Assembly: GCA_020747015.1 (NCBI GenBank) | Contig: JAGTJM010000022.1 | Coordinates: forward strand, 486,899-550,898 | Reading direction: 5' to 3' | DNA length: 64,000 bases | Origin: Pyrenochaeta sp. MPI-SDFR-AT-0127 | Taxonomy: Eukaryota > Ascomycota > Dothideomycetes > Pleosporales > Cucurbitariaceae | In this document: positions 45,663 through 54,874 of the stretch, one piece after another | Layout of the letters: each line of letters opens with the position of its first letter | Numbering within the stretch: the stretch's first letter is position 1 | Translations under genes and position numbers: made by a program | The notes under the pieces: generated by a model | Seen by the model: only the letters and a program-made list of their open reading frames with translations | What the model was told of the DNA's origin: nothing | Databases searched by the model: none

Positions 45663-47106
45663 ATGGCGAACGTCGAGATCTCGCTGCCGCTACCCGTCCT
45701 CCCTGAGGGCTGGGCAGGTGAGAAGGACTTCAAACCTGCCGGCCAGCTTAGCCAGGCCAACGACCGCAACATCGAGCCCGTTGGCCCTCACTTCCTTGCT
45801 TATGCCCGCAGAGTATGTCGCCCTGTAAAGTTTTCATACTTTCAAGTACTAACAAAATTCGCCATATAGAAGCGCCATAAACGCACCTTCTCTGAGGATG
45901 AGCGCATTCAGGCCTCCGCCAATGTGAAGAAGGTTGAAGAGGAGGACCCCGATGACATCGACGAGCCCGAGGACCCTCTTATGCTGCAGCGGGAGGCCAA
46001 GGACTGGAAGGTGAGCGCATCATAGCTTGTTTGGCAATGGGCACATGTTAATATTATATCAGTCGCAAGATCACTACGCTGTGCTCGGAATAACCCGATT
46101 GCGGTACCGCGCCACTGAGGACCAGATTAAGCGTGCTCACCGCAGGAAGGTGCTTAAGCACCACCCCGACAAGAAGGCCGCTGCAGGAGGAACTGAGGAT
46201 GATCAGTTCTTCAAGTGCATCCAGAAGGCCACTGAGGTGCTCTCAGACCCTGTGAGGAGGAGGCAATTCGACTCCGTAGACGAGGGCGCTGAGGTCGAGC
46301 CACCAACAAAGAAGGCTACGCAAAAGGGTAACTTCTACAAGCTCTGGGGCAAGGTTTTCGAGGCTGAGGGTCGCTTCTCAAACAACCAGCCAGTTCCCAA
46401 GCTTGGTAATGACAAGAGCACCAAGGAAGACGTCGAGCACTTCTACAACTTCTGGTACAACTTTGACAGCTGGCGAACCTTTGAGTATCTAGATGAAGAC
46501 GTTCCGGATGACAATGAGAATCGTGACCAGAAACGCCATGTGGAGCGTAAGAACCAGGCGGCACGTCGCAAGAAGAAGACCGAGGACACTGCTCGCCTAC
46601 GAAAGCTTGTCGATGATGCTTTGGCACTTGATGAGCGCATCAAGAAGTTCCGCCAAGCTGAGAGCGCACAGAAGAATAAGCGCCGGCTTGAGAAAGAGGC
46701 TGAGCAGAAGCGTCTTGCAGAAGAGGCAGCTAAGCAGAAGGAAGAGGACGCAAAGGCCGCAGCGGAGAAGGAGGCCATTGAGAAGGCAGCAAAGGTCGAT
46801 AACAAAAAGGCGAAGGAGGCTGCCAAGAACGCTGCGAAGAAGAACAAGCGCGTTGTTCGTGGTGCTGTTAAGGATGCCAATTACTTCCATGGCTCTGGAG
46901 ATGCCCCTGCCGCTCAGATCGACAGTTCCCTGAACGATGTTGACCTGATCATCACCAGGATCGACAACGAAGAGTTGGCTGAGTTGACGAGCAAGCTCAA
47001 CAACCAGAAGGACGCTAGCAAGATCAAGCTCGTCTTCCAGGAGGAATTCAAGCGACTTGTAGGTGCTGGCAAGGCTTCAGAGGGCGAGCTCAAGTCTTTG
47101 GCTTGA
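45663..47106 (+). CDS. ZUO1: Zuotin, ribosome-associated J-domain cochaperone
   Basis: Three exons: 45663-45812, 45870-46010 and 46063-47106, giving 444 residues, as in other filamentous fungi. The J domain begins at QDHYAVLGI (about residue 99) and has the catalytic HPD at 131-133 in HHPDKK, which stimulates Hsp70 ATPase. It is followed by the zuotin homology region (FYNFWYNFDSWRTFEYLDED) and a long charged Lys/Glu/Ala helix that binds the ribosome. Zuotin pairs with the atypical Hsp70 Ssz1 in the ribosome-associated complex and works with Ssb on nascent chains. Both introns have ordinary sites, and intron 1 has TACTAAC at 45847-45853, a perfect branch site. Confidence 0.96.
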
Positions 47107-47697
47107 GAAGTAGCCTAGCTAGTGGCCATTCTGTTTTATAGACATCTAGACTTGAACGTTGATGCTGATAATGATATCTTGTCTCATGACCACCTCCGGG
47201 TTTTAAATGCAGTTTGGAGACACACAATATTCCTCATGCATCAGAGCCTAAGAAGCCTTTAGTCCTGTTTAGCAATGACCTTATTCTTGATCTCACGTGT
47301 CATGCTGTTCCAGCGGGCGGTTCCCCGCGGCAAGGGTCTGGGAAGACATCATGCAAACGAATGTCTGGCGCGACAACACCAAGCAGCCAAGCGCTGCTAT
47401 CTTCCGCATCAGGCATTGCATTCCCCATTACTTTCCTCCAAAAATATTCATTCTCCTTACACGATACTCGCACTCAGTCTGGCTAAATCTCACTGCGCTC
47501 CCACCCCATCGTTGGATACCCCGCCAGCAGCCCTTCCCCCGCGCCAAGACCACTCCACGACGCACAGCAGCACCGATTGCCTGCAAGAGCCCACGTTGCC
47601 AGCAAGTTTCTCAGGGTTAGGCCTCTCTGACGCTGTCCACGACTGCGATTGGGCTTACTCGAAGCCCTCGGGCACTTAAACTTCCCTCGATACCAAA
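47107..47697. other. Intergenic, zuotin 3' region and USP promoter
   Basis: About 590 bases, C-rich towards 47697. No gene seen. Confidence 0.5.
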
Positions 47698-49332
47698 ATG
47701 AGCGCCTCCCCCACGTCGAGAGGAGCACGGCATGCGTCTCCAGCAGCTCGCAAGTCACTACAAGCCTACACAGTGAGCCCTCTATTGCTTCCTACGGGCG
47801 CACAGCACCTCCAAGATGAAGTACGTCGACCGTCTATCCAGTTTCTGGCGCATAGAAATTCTTCGTTGCCGAGAGGAAGTCCGAAACCGCGCGAAAAGCG
47901 CCGTTTGTCGTCACCACCACCGCCTCCGTAAGTCTTGACCGTTTGTCTGCACACCCTGCAGAGCCTGCAGTATATCTTACTGCTCGCCCGCTCACTCTCA
48001 GCCTGCTCCATCCTTCCTCCACAACACGCGTGGCGAACAATCATGGCGGAGTAAGCCTTATGGTTCGCGGGTGCCTCTCAGAGCGAGCAACAGGCTTGGT
48101 CGCCTTCTCATGTTCCTCACAGTCGCCCATTCACGTAGGTCCTACAGCTAACTTTCAATCACAGTGTCTTTCAGCCTCGTGTTTCCTTCGATACTTTCGA
48201 CAAGCCCGCAGACTTTATTGAGGAAAGCTCGTTTACACTAATAGCAAAACATAAAGACTACGAGTATACAAAGCGCTCACGTACATTTTTGTGCGGCTTC
48301 GATGAGAATGAATACTCCGTATATGCTCTGCAATGGCTCATTAATGAGCTGGTCGACGACGGTGACGAAATCGTTTGCCTCCGAGTGGTGGAGAAGGAGG
48401 ATTCGATCGCTGGAGACCGTAGTGTAGAGACTGGACGCTACCGCACTGAAGCTGAGTCTACCATGAGGGATATTCAAAGTCGAAACCATGACAATAAAGC
48501 CATCAATCTAATCCTAGAATTTTCTATTGGCAAGGTAAACAAGGTCATTGATGATATGGTGAGTACCGTGAAAGATTCAATTAGGTCTGGTCTGATAGGA
48601 GAGTAGATCAATCTTTACGAGCCCGCAATTCTGGTTGTTGGAACACGAGGAAAGAGCCTGGGTGGATTTCAGGGCTTGCTGCCTGGCAGTGTCTCAAAGT
48701 ACTGTCTACAGCATTCGCCTGTGCCTGTCATCGTCGTCCGTCCTACATCAAAACGTGACAAGGCAAGAAGCAAACGAGCAAACGATCCTGACCGACAAGG
48801 CTATAGGGACATTTTAGCGAAGAGTGAAAGCCTTATCGATGTCAATAGTCCCCGTAACAGCTTCTTTGCCAACGAAGAGGAGGCTTCAGCAGTTGCTGCG
48901 GCAATCAGCGCTCACAAGCCGTCCGTGGACTCTCACCCATTGGCACAAGTGGCACATGCTGAAGACAGCGATGGTGATGGAGAAACCGGTACCAGTACTC
49001 TAGTCGATGATCCAAGGAGCCCTGCACTTCCACTCATGAAGAGTCCACATCTGCAGAATCTTGACAGTCCCGAACTAAGCAGTGAATCCAATAGCAGCGA
49101 TGATGAAGAGCAGGGTGGTGTACCGACAGACACAGCAGCTTCGCATGTTGATGAAGTGACAAAGGGAACAGGAGGGTTAAATATAAGCAATGAAGAGACG
49201 GCCACAACAACAGATTCGATGTCCTATGTCGAAAATCTTCCTAAAACAGCTGAGACTGTTCCGACGCCAGGACTGGAACAAGAAGCGTCAGCACACCAGC
49301 CTGCACCGCAGGAAAAGCCCGAGGGTACCTAG
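47698..49332 (+). CDS. Universal stress protein (UspA) domain protein with disordered tail
   Basis: Three exons: 47698-47927, 48165-48558 and 48607-49332, giving 449 residues. A Ser/Pro/Arg-rich N-terminus is followed, after a 237-base intron, by VFQPRVSFDTFDKPAD and SRTFLCGFDENEYSVYALQWLI, the start of the USP fold. The nucleotide-binding signature VGTRGKSLGGFQGLLPGSVS lies at about residues 217-236, after the second intron. The last 200 residues are acidic and disordered, with many Ser and Glu. USP proteins in this group bind ATP and are linked to stress responses; the exact role is unknown. Intron 1 is unusually long for this window, and the frame is stopped at once (TAA) if it is kept, so it must be spliced. 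A small additional exon inside it is possible. Confidence 0.85.
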
Positions 49333-49909
49333 AATTTGATCGCAGTGCCTTCATTTTATTATTATGAGGAGGATACAGCGTCATTTCCACCATAGTTTCT
49401 CCAGCATCAGGATCCAATGTTCCTGCGAAACGCTTCGTGAGTAGGAAAGGGTATTAGCTGAAAGGAAAAGATGGAGCATCCCAGGAGAAGCTGAGGAGAA
49501 TTTGGGTTTTGGCAGGTCTGAACACATGTGGAAGCGCAAGGGATGCCAGCCTTGGATTGAAGGGTATTATTTTTGTGACCATAGCTACAGAAGAGCCAGT
49601 TTGGTCATGAAGACTGATTGATTGAAGACGCCGCAGATTGTTCGTTTAGACTTGCCCTACACCCCTGGTTCCTGATCGACGTGATGACGTTCTACTTTGG
49701 CGCTTGGCAGTAGCGTCATGAAACAGATGCGCGTTCCTAACCTTGCACCTATCCCTCACTTGCAACTAACCTACACGGGGACTTTCGATGCACCGACGCG
49801 GTCACACATTGTACCTCATTCGATGGATGTACGCACGCCACCCATAATAAGGACCAAGTGGCAGTGAAGACACCTTTACACCTCTGCTTCCGAAGCACCG
49901 CCCAGCCCT
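49333..49909. other. Intergenic, USP 3' region and GPHR promoter
   Basis: About 580 bases, no gene seen. Confidence 0.5.
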
Positions 49910-51517
49910 ATGCTACCGCCTCTTGACGACGATTGCGATGAGTGTGTGCCGGAATATGCACTGCATCGGAGCCCCATGGCTGTGGCTATATCGGCCCTCC
50001 CATTCCTCCTGACGTTCTTGATCGTCGCCGTTGCCGTATCACACAGACTCTTCCCCATCTTGTCGGGCCATTCAGATCGCAAGGCTCACCATGATGGCGC
50101 GCACCTACCTAGTATTGCATTGCGCGAACGAGTGTTTGTCTTTAGGAATATCCGACCAACTGCACGATCACTTGCAAGCATTGTATTTTCGACAAACTTT
50201 GCGCTCTCCGCTGTCCTCGCAGAGCTCATTCTATGCGAAATATCGAACACCGTAAATCGTGCCACGCGAACCTTAGCCCTCCAAATTACACTTCCTTCGC
50301 TGCTATTCCTCCTTATCGTTGCAACACCTGCACTTGAGATACATTCCGTAGTGTCCGGAACAGGGCTACATGTTGGCGAGGAACGAAAGGGACGGCGAAG
50401 GGCAGCTTGGGCGCTCGAGCTCTGCGGCCTAGCAGCATGGCTTGCAGGCTTCTGGTATCTTGGAAGAGGCCTTTTGGGTTCATATCTGCACGAGGAGTCG
50501 TATGTGCACGACCATACATTTAGTGAGGGCTGTCTGGAACGGATCGGGATCATTGGCATTAGTTTGATGGCGTCACTAGCTGGGTTCGCTGCCATCTCTT
50601 CGCTCTGGCAGACATTTGGTGTCAAATATCGCCCGGTCACAGATTCGGACATCACCCGGAAGCAAGCCGGCATACAAGCGACGAATGACATGCTCCTGGC
50701 CAAGGAGAGCAGACTTCGCGCTGTTGAGCGCAAACTGTCCGACCACCCCCAAGCAGGCTTCATGGGCCGCGTCGTAGGCACACTTAGAGGAAATCCAGAT
50801 GTACAAGAGAGGAACATGCTACAACTAGAGATACAGGGCTTGGAAACGATGCGACATACGCTACAAAACTCGCTAACAGTTCTTCAAAACCGGCGCCAGT
50901 CTCAACAACGCTCATACACTGCATATGGACGAGTGTTCAACATGGTTTCTTACATCTTTGCCATATACTGCGCATATCGGATCACAGCCACTGCTTTCAC
51001 CACACTACGTCGATTTTCCTCTCCCAATACTAGCTTCTCCAGCAGCGATCCGATCAACAACTTTCTAGCCCTCCTCGCAAAACATTGGGACCCAACGATT
51101 GACCGTGTAGCATGGAGTCGTACAATCTCCTTTCTACTCTCCGGTGTGATGCTTCTCCTCTCCTTCAACAGCGTACTCCAAACTTTCTTCCTCTTTGCGC
51201 GTGTCGTCCCTGGCATCCTACATCATACAAAGACCAACTTTGCTTTGATCATCTCACAAATTGCGGCAACATATGTGATTAGCTCTGCATTGCTCCTGAG
51301 GAGCAATTTACCGCCTGAGATGAAAAGTAAGATTGGCGATGCACTTGGTGCTCCGCTGGAGCCAAGTTTTACGGAGCGGTGGTTTGAAGGGTGGTTCCTG
51401 ACGGCTAGTATAGCGACAATGATGGGGCTATGGGTTGGGAAAAGACTGAAGGGAGGGGGATGGGATGATGATGAAGATGGCGGGGATGGAGATATAGAGA
51501 TGGGCAAGAGAAGTTAA
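49910..51517 (+). CDS. Golgi pH regulator family protein (GPHR/GTG)
   Basis: Intronless, 535 residues. Several membrane segments before residue 230 (for example FLLTFLIVAVAVSH near 32, and FALSAVLAELILC near 97) are followed by a cytosolic helical region (about 245-345, with KESRLRAVERKLSDHP and LEIQGLETMRHTLQNSL). The ABA_GPCR-type membrane half comes next, including YGRVFNMVSYIFAIYCAYRI near 345. The family was described as a Golgi anion channel that keeps Golgi pH low in animals and as GTG proteins in plants. The C-terminus is acidic and not conserved. The start at 49910 is the first ATG of the frame that keeps the N-terminal acidic segment; the ATG 22 codons later is an alternative. Confidence 0.9.
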   Translation: MLPPLDDDCDECVPEYALHRSPMAVAISALPFLLTFLIVAVAVSHRLFPILSGHSDRKAHHDGAHLPSIALRERVFVFRNIRPTARSLASIVFSTNFALSAVLAELILCEISNTVNRATRTLALQITLPSLLFLLIVATPALEIHSVVSGTGLHVGEERKGRRRAAWALELCGLAAWLAGFWYLGRGLLGSYLHEESYVHDHTFSEGCLERIGIIGISLMASLAGFAAISSLWQTFGVKYRPVTDSDITRKQAGIQATNDMLLAKESRLRAVERKLSDHPQAGFMGRVVGTLRGNPDVQERNMLQLEIQGLETMRHTLQNSLTVLQNRRQSQQRSYTAYGRVFNMVSYIFAIYCAYRITATAFTTLRRFSSPNTSFSSSDPINNFLALLAKHWDPTIDRVAWSRTISFLLSGVMLLLSFNSVLQTFFLFARVVPGILHHTKTNFALIISQIAATYVISSALLLRSNLPPEMKSKIGDALGAPLEPSFTERWFEGWFLTASIATMMGLWVGKRLKGGGWDDDEDGGDGDIEMGKRS

Positions 51518-52116
51518 GTGTCATTGTACGATACTTTCTTGGTAGATTTATCCCAGACCATAGAATGAGAACAAGAAGTGACTTAGACATATTTATGTGA
51601 TGAGATTGTGCATCTCCGGCGATAGGTATTGGTGTATCTAGTTCCACGAGTCAAGAGATGGCGACGAAAGGCTTCGCAAGTCAACACTATCCAGACCTAA
51701 CCTGCATATTGGCAATCAACAACCATGGCTTCGTAAGCGTATAATTGACGCGCATGGCGCGACATTGATGAGGGTTGACGTCGTTGTCGTGCAGTTGCCC
51801 GATTGCTGATTGTGACGTCAGTCGTGGGGCCGCATTGTCAATGAAAAGCGACGCGGGGCAGCGACTTTCTGGTCTTCATACACCTCAAAAAACTACAAAT
51901 CAATTAAAGCTAATCTTACAGTAAGTCATATCAAGTGTGGTGGTTCAATGAAAAGGCCGCATAGTTAACGTACTTGCAGAGTTATCACCTCTCCACAAAC
52001 CAACACAACGTACGCCTCCCATACCTGAACCCCTCAGCCTCTGGACCTTCCTTCAAATCCTACACCCATTATCTCCCGTTCCATCTAATTCTTCCCAGCC
52101 AAATACAGCTATCAAC
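51518..52116. other. Promoter region and probable 5' UTR intron
   Basis: About 600 bases between the GPHR stop and the ATG of the small protein. A likely 5' UTR intron runs 51921-51979 (GTAAGT ... TTGCAG). No further gene is seen. Confidence 0.5.
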
Positions 52117-52332
52117 ATGTCCGCTCCCCAGCCCGGCCGCCAGTCTCCCGACCCAGAGCGTCAGTCAGACGCGCAAGCCGGCCAGACTTCAGACAATGTC
52201 AACAAGCAGGGCGGTGCACCCTCAGAGGGAAATGCAAAGGAGGTCTCTGATGACCAAAAGAGCGGACTGAGCTCGAACCCTACCCACCCGCTGGCAAAGC
52301 ATGCCGAGGAAACAACGAGTAAGAAGGTCTGA
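52117..52332 (+). CDS. Small disordered hydrophilic protein
   Basis: 71 residues, intronless coding part. The sequence is Gln, Ser, Asp and Pro rich at the start (SAPQPGRQSPDPERQSD) and ends SNPTHPLAKHAEETTSKK, a C-terminal signature I associate with small conserved proteins of filamentous ascomycetes. It has no Cys, no signal peptide and no membrane segment. The protein is probably unfolded and may be stress-related, but that is only inference. The 5' UTR seems to carry an intron. The tRNA gene lies 500 bases downstream. Confidence 0.7.
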   Translation: MSAPQPGRQSPDPERQSDAQAGQTSDNVNKQGGAPSEGNAKEVSDDQKSGLSSNPTHPLAKHAEETTSKKV

Positions 52333-52833
52333 GATCCAAGCAGGCAATGGCTGCGATGGAGATGAGGAATTGAAGAAGCTTCCAAGAAAGCAAGGCCGGA
52401 CGAGATTAAGTCAGATCGGCTGTGTATATGAAGATAACTGAACATGACCTCGAGAGCTCAAATGAAATGCGATCATGATTTGACCTCCTATCTATGTTTC
52501 TGTCTCATCAAATGTAGTTTGACATGTGCTTTGACCCTTGACCAGTTGTTTTAACTTATGTACAATGGGCTTTGCATTTGTTTGCGAAAACACAACTCGG
52601 TGAATGTCGTCGGCTTTTAATGTTCTTTTCCGGCATCGGATCCGACTAGCACTACCCCACTACTAGCAAGAGCTAGAGACGCCCACAGGAACGTCTATTA
52701 GCATCACTACACCTTTAGTGAACAACCTCTCTGTCGTCCAAAGAACTGGTGGCTTGTGCAAGCATGAAATCTACTTTCAACATCAAGGAATTATATTATA
52801 CAAAATTGCCCAACTTGCCATCGAATACACTTC
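52333..52833. other. Spacer upstream of the tRNA gene
   Basis: About 500 bases with no coding sequence. It holds the 3' UTR of the small protein and the 5' flank of the tRNA gene. Confidence 0.5.
52791..52801 (+). promoter_or_regulatory. TATA-like element upstream of tRNA-Ala
   Basis: TTATATTATAC, centred about 38 bases upstream of the tRNA 5' end. An AT-rich box at this spacing helps place TFIIIB on many fungal tRNA genes. Confidence 0.4.
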
Positions 52834-53027
52834 GGGCGCTTGGGTAAGTGTCTCAGTCTAGATGACTCTTCGAGCATCGACTAACAATATCTCCAGTCTA
52901 GGGGTATGATTGTAAGCTTCTACTTCACCTATACTCATCGCCTCACCGTCTAATCAATCAACAGTTCGCTTCGCATCACAAATTGCGTATCTGTGAAAGG
53001 TCGTGGGTTCAATTCCCACAGCGTCCA
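52834..53027 (+). tRNA. tRNA-Ala(CGC) split by two GT-AG introns plus a tRNA intron
   Basis: Pieces: 52834-52843 (acceptor stem GGGCGCT, then TG and G10); insertion 52844-52896 (53 bases, GTAAGT..CCAG, CTAAC at 52881-52885); 52897-52911 (D arm TCTAGGGGTATGATT); insertion 52912-52964 (53 bases, GTAAGC..ACAG, CTAAT at 52950-52954); then 52965-53027. The last piece has the anticodon stem TTCGC with GTGAA, anticodon CGC at 52972-52974, a 16-base intron at 52976-52991 after A37, the T arm GTGGG/CCCAC around TTCAATT, the acceptor 3' strand AGCGTCC and discriminator A. All seven acceptor pairs form (one G-U), all five anticodon-stem pairs form (one G-U), and all five T-stem pairs form. The 16-base intron contains TGCG (52984-52987), which pairs with the anticodon loop CGCA, as tRNA introns do. 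The loop TTCGCAT is an Ala loop. Confidence 0.82.
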
Positions 53028-53030
53028 CTC

Positions 53031-53039
53031 TTTTTTTTT
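53031..53039 (+). terminator. RNA polymerase III terminator
   Basis: Nine consecutive T begin three bases after the discriminator base of the tRNA. This is a strong Pol III stop and argues that the locus is transcribed as a tRNA gene. Confidence 0.85.
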
Positions 53040-54874
53040 GGCAAGATCTGTTGGCGTGATGTCACATACTCGTGTGACTGTCTCCCCATATATTCATGCT
53101 ATTGAGTTCCTTCTGATACACATCAGATTCTATTTACCTCCGTTATTGGGGGTCATTGAATGTATTCAGGTCATTTATATTGGTTTCAAGGTCATCATTG
53201 AACACCCTCGCCAAACTCCTAGCACAAGTATATCATCATGCACAACCAGCACAGCCTGCTATTTCTGAAAGAAGAACGTGGTAAACATCCATACTACACT
53301 CGTGTTGGCATGGGCCCCTTCTCATACTCTGCGTATAGTACTTAGCCACATGATCGAATTGACGCTTTTCTAAAGCTGCAGGCAGTATTTCAAGTAGCCA
53401 GGATCCTCCTCGCCCGCCTCTTTGTCCTATTGCTCTCCTGGTGCACCAGGCCCCATGCTTGTCGTGTTATCCTCACGTTTGTATGTTTGGAAATATCAAG
53501 GTTGTCTGAGAGCACCTGTGGGAGGTGATGAGTATACCATTGAAAGAAACATATGTCAAGCTGTTGGTGGAGCCACATTGGATAAAGACTGCGGCACCTA
53601 TGTATTCATATTGGACTAATGTGGACATAGAAAAAGTCTAACAGAGTACTTTGGCTGTCAGAATAAGCAGTCTTTAAGCGCTATGTTTAGTTCGCGGGGA
53701 AAGGGCGGCACATCTTTAGTGTTGTTCGCATCGCCCGCTAATCTTCAGTGCAGCACCTAGAATGTCGTCAACGAAACACATCAAGAGTGCACACATTTCG
53801 TATCGAACACGGTGCATGTGATTGCCTTGGAAGAAGTCTGGACTGTCCACTGGCTTTGTCGATCGCTTCGAACGAAATCAATTGTTTGGGTGCAAGCGGA
53901 AGCGAGAAAAGAAACATTGATCTGCCTGTGTGGTCGGTCACGCAAGCCAATTACACGGACCAGGCGGCAGGACGCCCTGCCGTTGCCTGATGAGGCTGCC
54001 AATATTCACGGCTTTATTCGGTATGTTGTCAGCTAACGCTTGCCCCCTCTCAGACTTGCTCCGGCCATTTCAACCTGGTTGTTTCAATTCGCTCCTTTCC
54101 AAATCGAAGACCATTCGCCTAGAGTGGCCATTCGACATTGCGGTGTTGATATATCACAACCCCTTTCAACGGCGTTGCTTGCTTGACCCTTTTCATCTCC
54201 GTGCTTTTGACCAATCCGCACCAGTAGTCGGCCCAAGCACACATTTCAAACGCAAACACAGCGCCCATACTACGCCCTGCAACTCTTCGGCGCCACTCAC
54301 TGCCCTCTAAGCTGAATATTGTCTCGACAAGCGGGGCGGCGCTCTACACAATATCTTGGTACACAAAATATCGCGCCTGCAACACTCGCTGTCCCATCAG
54401 GTCGCGCAGACAGAACTCACATCCTCGGTATCTTTGTCGTCGGAACCGCGGTAGGAATCCTTGTCACTGCATTTAGATCTAACTCACCATGAAGTTGGGA
54501 GGTCTCGAAGGATTTCTCCTGGGGTAGCGTAGGCAGAATGCGGGGGAGGGGACAGATGGGAGGAGCCCTGAATAAGCACGGGCCAATCACGAGATGAGTG
54601 CGTGGTCGTCGCCAAGGGCTTGGGTAGCTGGGCATATGGGCGTGGACGGATCGGAAAGTGGAAAGGAGAAAGTAGTGTACGAGATGGGCTTCAAGGATGT
54701 TGTGGTGCGCGTGCACGTATAAAGGATATAATGGGAAGGGATGCTCCGTCTACTATATGACGGGTCCGAAAACCACACTGTTGGGTTTTGTCAATATTTT
54801 TAATTGAAACTTTTTTCCTCACATTATTACTTCTTTTCTCACCTTTTCGTCCTGCTTCCCGTCTATAAGCAAAC
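53040..54874. other. Intergenic between tRNA and permease
   Basis: About 1.8 kb without a supported gene. A TATAAAG lies at 54718-54724, about 150 bases upstream of the permease ATG, and the final 100 bases are T-rich, as in many 5' UTRs. Short frames near 53748-54310 match nothing. Confidence 0.5.
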
